A stretch of DNA of 64,000 bases from Actinomycetota bacterium. Its GTDB lineage: Bacteria; Actinomycetota; Humimicrobiia; Hakubellales; JAMDDV01. The stretch is taken from assembly GCA_023488455.1 (NCBI GenBank), contig JAMDDV010000040.1, forward strand, positions 60,536 through 124,535. The letters run 5' to 3'. This document shows positions 63,563-64,000 of the stretch, piece by piece (positions within the stretch are counted from its first letter, which is position 1; every line of letters starts with the position of its first letter). A model generated the notes under the pieces. The model saw nothing but the letters and a program-made list of their open reading frames with translations, had not been told where the DNA came from and did not search any database. The translations under genes were made by a program, and so were the position numbers.

Positions 63563-64000
63563 TATTTCTTTCCGCAATAGTTTTATATCTACTTGTTAAT
63601 AAAATAAGAATAAAACAGATTATACTGTTTGTTAATATTATCAGCATTATTGAGGTCTTCCCAAAATTTTCTACAGAGTAGCCTGTTATGAGCTGAAATA
63701 TCATTACAGATGAATATCCAACAAATCCCAGTAGACTAAAAATACCACCTATTATTTTTGGATTGTTGGAAAATAGGATGGATAAAAGTAAAGGATATAT
63801 ACCAGCAATTGGTAATCCAAATATAAATGAAAAAATAAATTTTACTGTTATATTGGATGAAAATGTAATTACAGAAAGAACTAGAGGGGAGATAAGCGCA
63901 ATTATTATTAGATATTTTTTTTCTTCTATTTTTTTTATTATTCTTTGAGCTGATGTTGCACCTAATAATACTGATAACCAGAAGAAAGACACAATTAAAA
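63552..64000 (-). CDS. MFS-type transporter, C-terminal part (partial)
   Basis: About 149 residues of the 3' end; the frame is open to the right edge of the window, so the real start is beyond it. Five hydrophobic segments with a Gly/Pro-rich FGLPIAGIYPLLLSILFS match the second half of MFS sugar-type transporters. The stop overlaps that of the NagB-like gene (63552-63562), so the two converge. Codon use is AT-rich like the island at 20-34 kb. Confidence 0.7.
   Translation of the reverse strand, partial: LIVSFFWLSVLLGATSAQRIIKKIEEKKYLIIIALISPLVLSVITFSSNITVKFIFSFIFGLPIAGIYPLLLSILFSNNPKIIGGIFSLLGFVGYSSVMIFQLITGYSVENFGKTSIMLIILTNSIICFILILLTSRYKTIAERNINR

Overview
The window looks like a chromosomal piece of an anaerobic, Gram-positive-type bacterium of moderate GC content, most likely an uncultured or deep-branching relative of Actinomycetota with some Bacillota-like features. 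This placement is inferred from gene order. The run tilS-hpt-ftsH-folE-folP-folB-folK (about 11.8-18.4 kb) is the arrangement familiar from actinobacteria. The run mcsA-mcsB-clpC-radA-disA-PIN/TRAM-ispD-ispF-gltX-cysE-cysS-rlmB-yacP-sigH (42.9-58.3 kb) is the arrangement familiar from Bacillus and relatives. An orphan corrinoid protein, a tungstate transporter and three uroporphyrinogen-decarboxylase-like (methyltransferase-type) proteins suggest anaerobic methyl metabolism. TTG and GTG starts are common, and several promoters sit so close to the start codon that leaderless transcripts are likely.

Layout. 0-2.1 kb: end of a tungstate ABC transporter (tupABC). 2.1-6.1 kb, minus strand: surE, a YhaM-type nuclease and a class A penicillin-binding protein with a PASTA domain. 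6.2-7.1 kb: initiator tRNA and a B12-binding corrinoid protein with a terminator. 7.2-7.8 kb: a very AT-rich Phd/RelE-type toxin-antitoxin pair. 7.85-20.6 kb: a long plus-strand housekeeping stretch (lipoprotein, YmdB phosphodiesterase, DUF4388 protein, PilB/GspE ATPase, tilS, hpt, ftsH, folate genes, DedA, birA, coaX).

20.6-34.6 kb: an AT-rich catabolic island. It encodes a LacI-family repressor, a sugar-type ABC importer, an MFS transporter, three creatinase-like M24 proteins, three UROD-family proteins and a stand-alone homologue of the Anabaena sensory rhodopsin transducer (ASRT). All its promoters overlap copies of one palindrome, ATTGGCAACGTTGCCAAT, so it appears to be one self-contained regulon. 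The substrate cannot be read from the sequence. This is the best candidate for an undescribed system.

34.6-40.7 kb: a compact iron-transport operon. An FTR1 permease is fused to a DUF2318 Cys-rich domain, followed by two FtsX/MacB-like permeases, an ABC ATPase, a DOMON-domain lipoprotein and a DtxR-family regulator. It resembles the Campylobacter P19/Ftr-type locus with the P19 partner replaced by a DOMON protein.

40.8-58.3 kb: greA-lysS, then the protein quality-control, DNA integrity, isoprenoid and tRNA-synthetase block ending in the SigH-like sigma factor. A BrnT/BrnA toxin-antitoxin pair is wedged between yacP and sigH. 58.3-64 kb: a HicB/HicA-like pair, a fosmidomycin-resistance-type MFS protein, a DUF89 protein, a DUF4143 AAA ATPase, a divergent NagB-like protein and the end of another MFS transporter. 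No CRISPR array, insertion sequence, prophage or rRNA was seen. No gene-free stretch exceeds about 300 bases.
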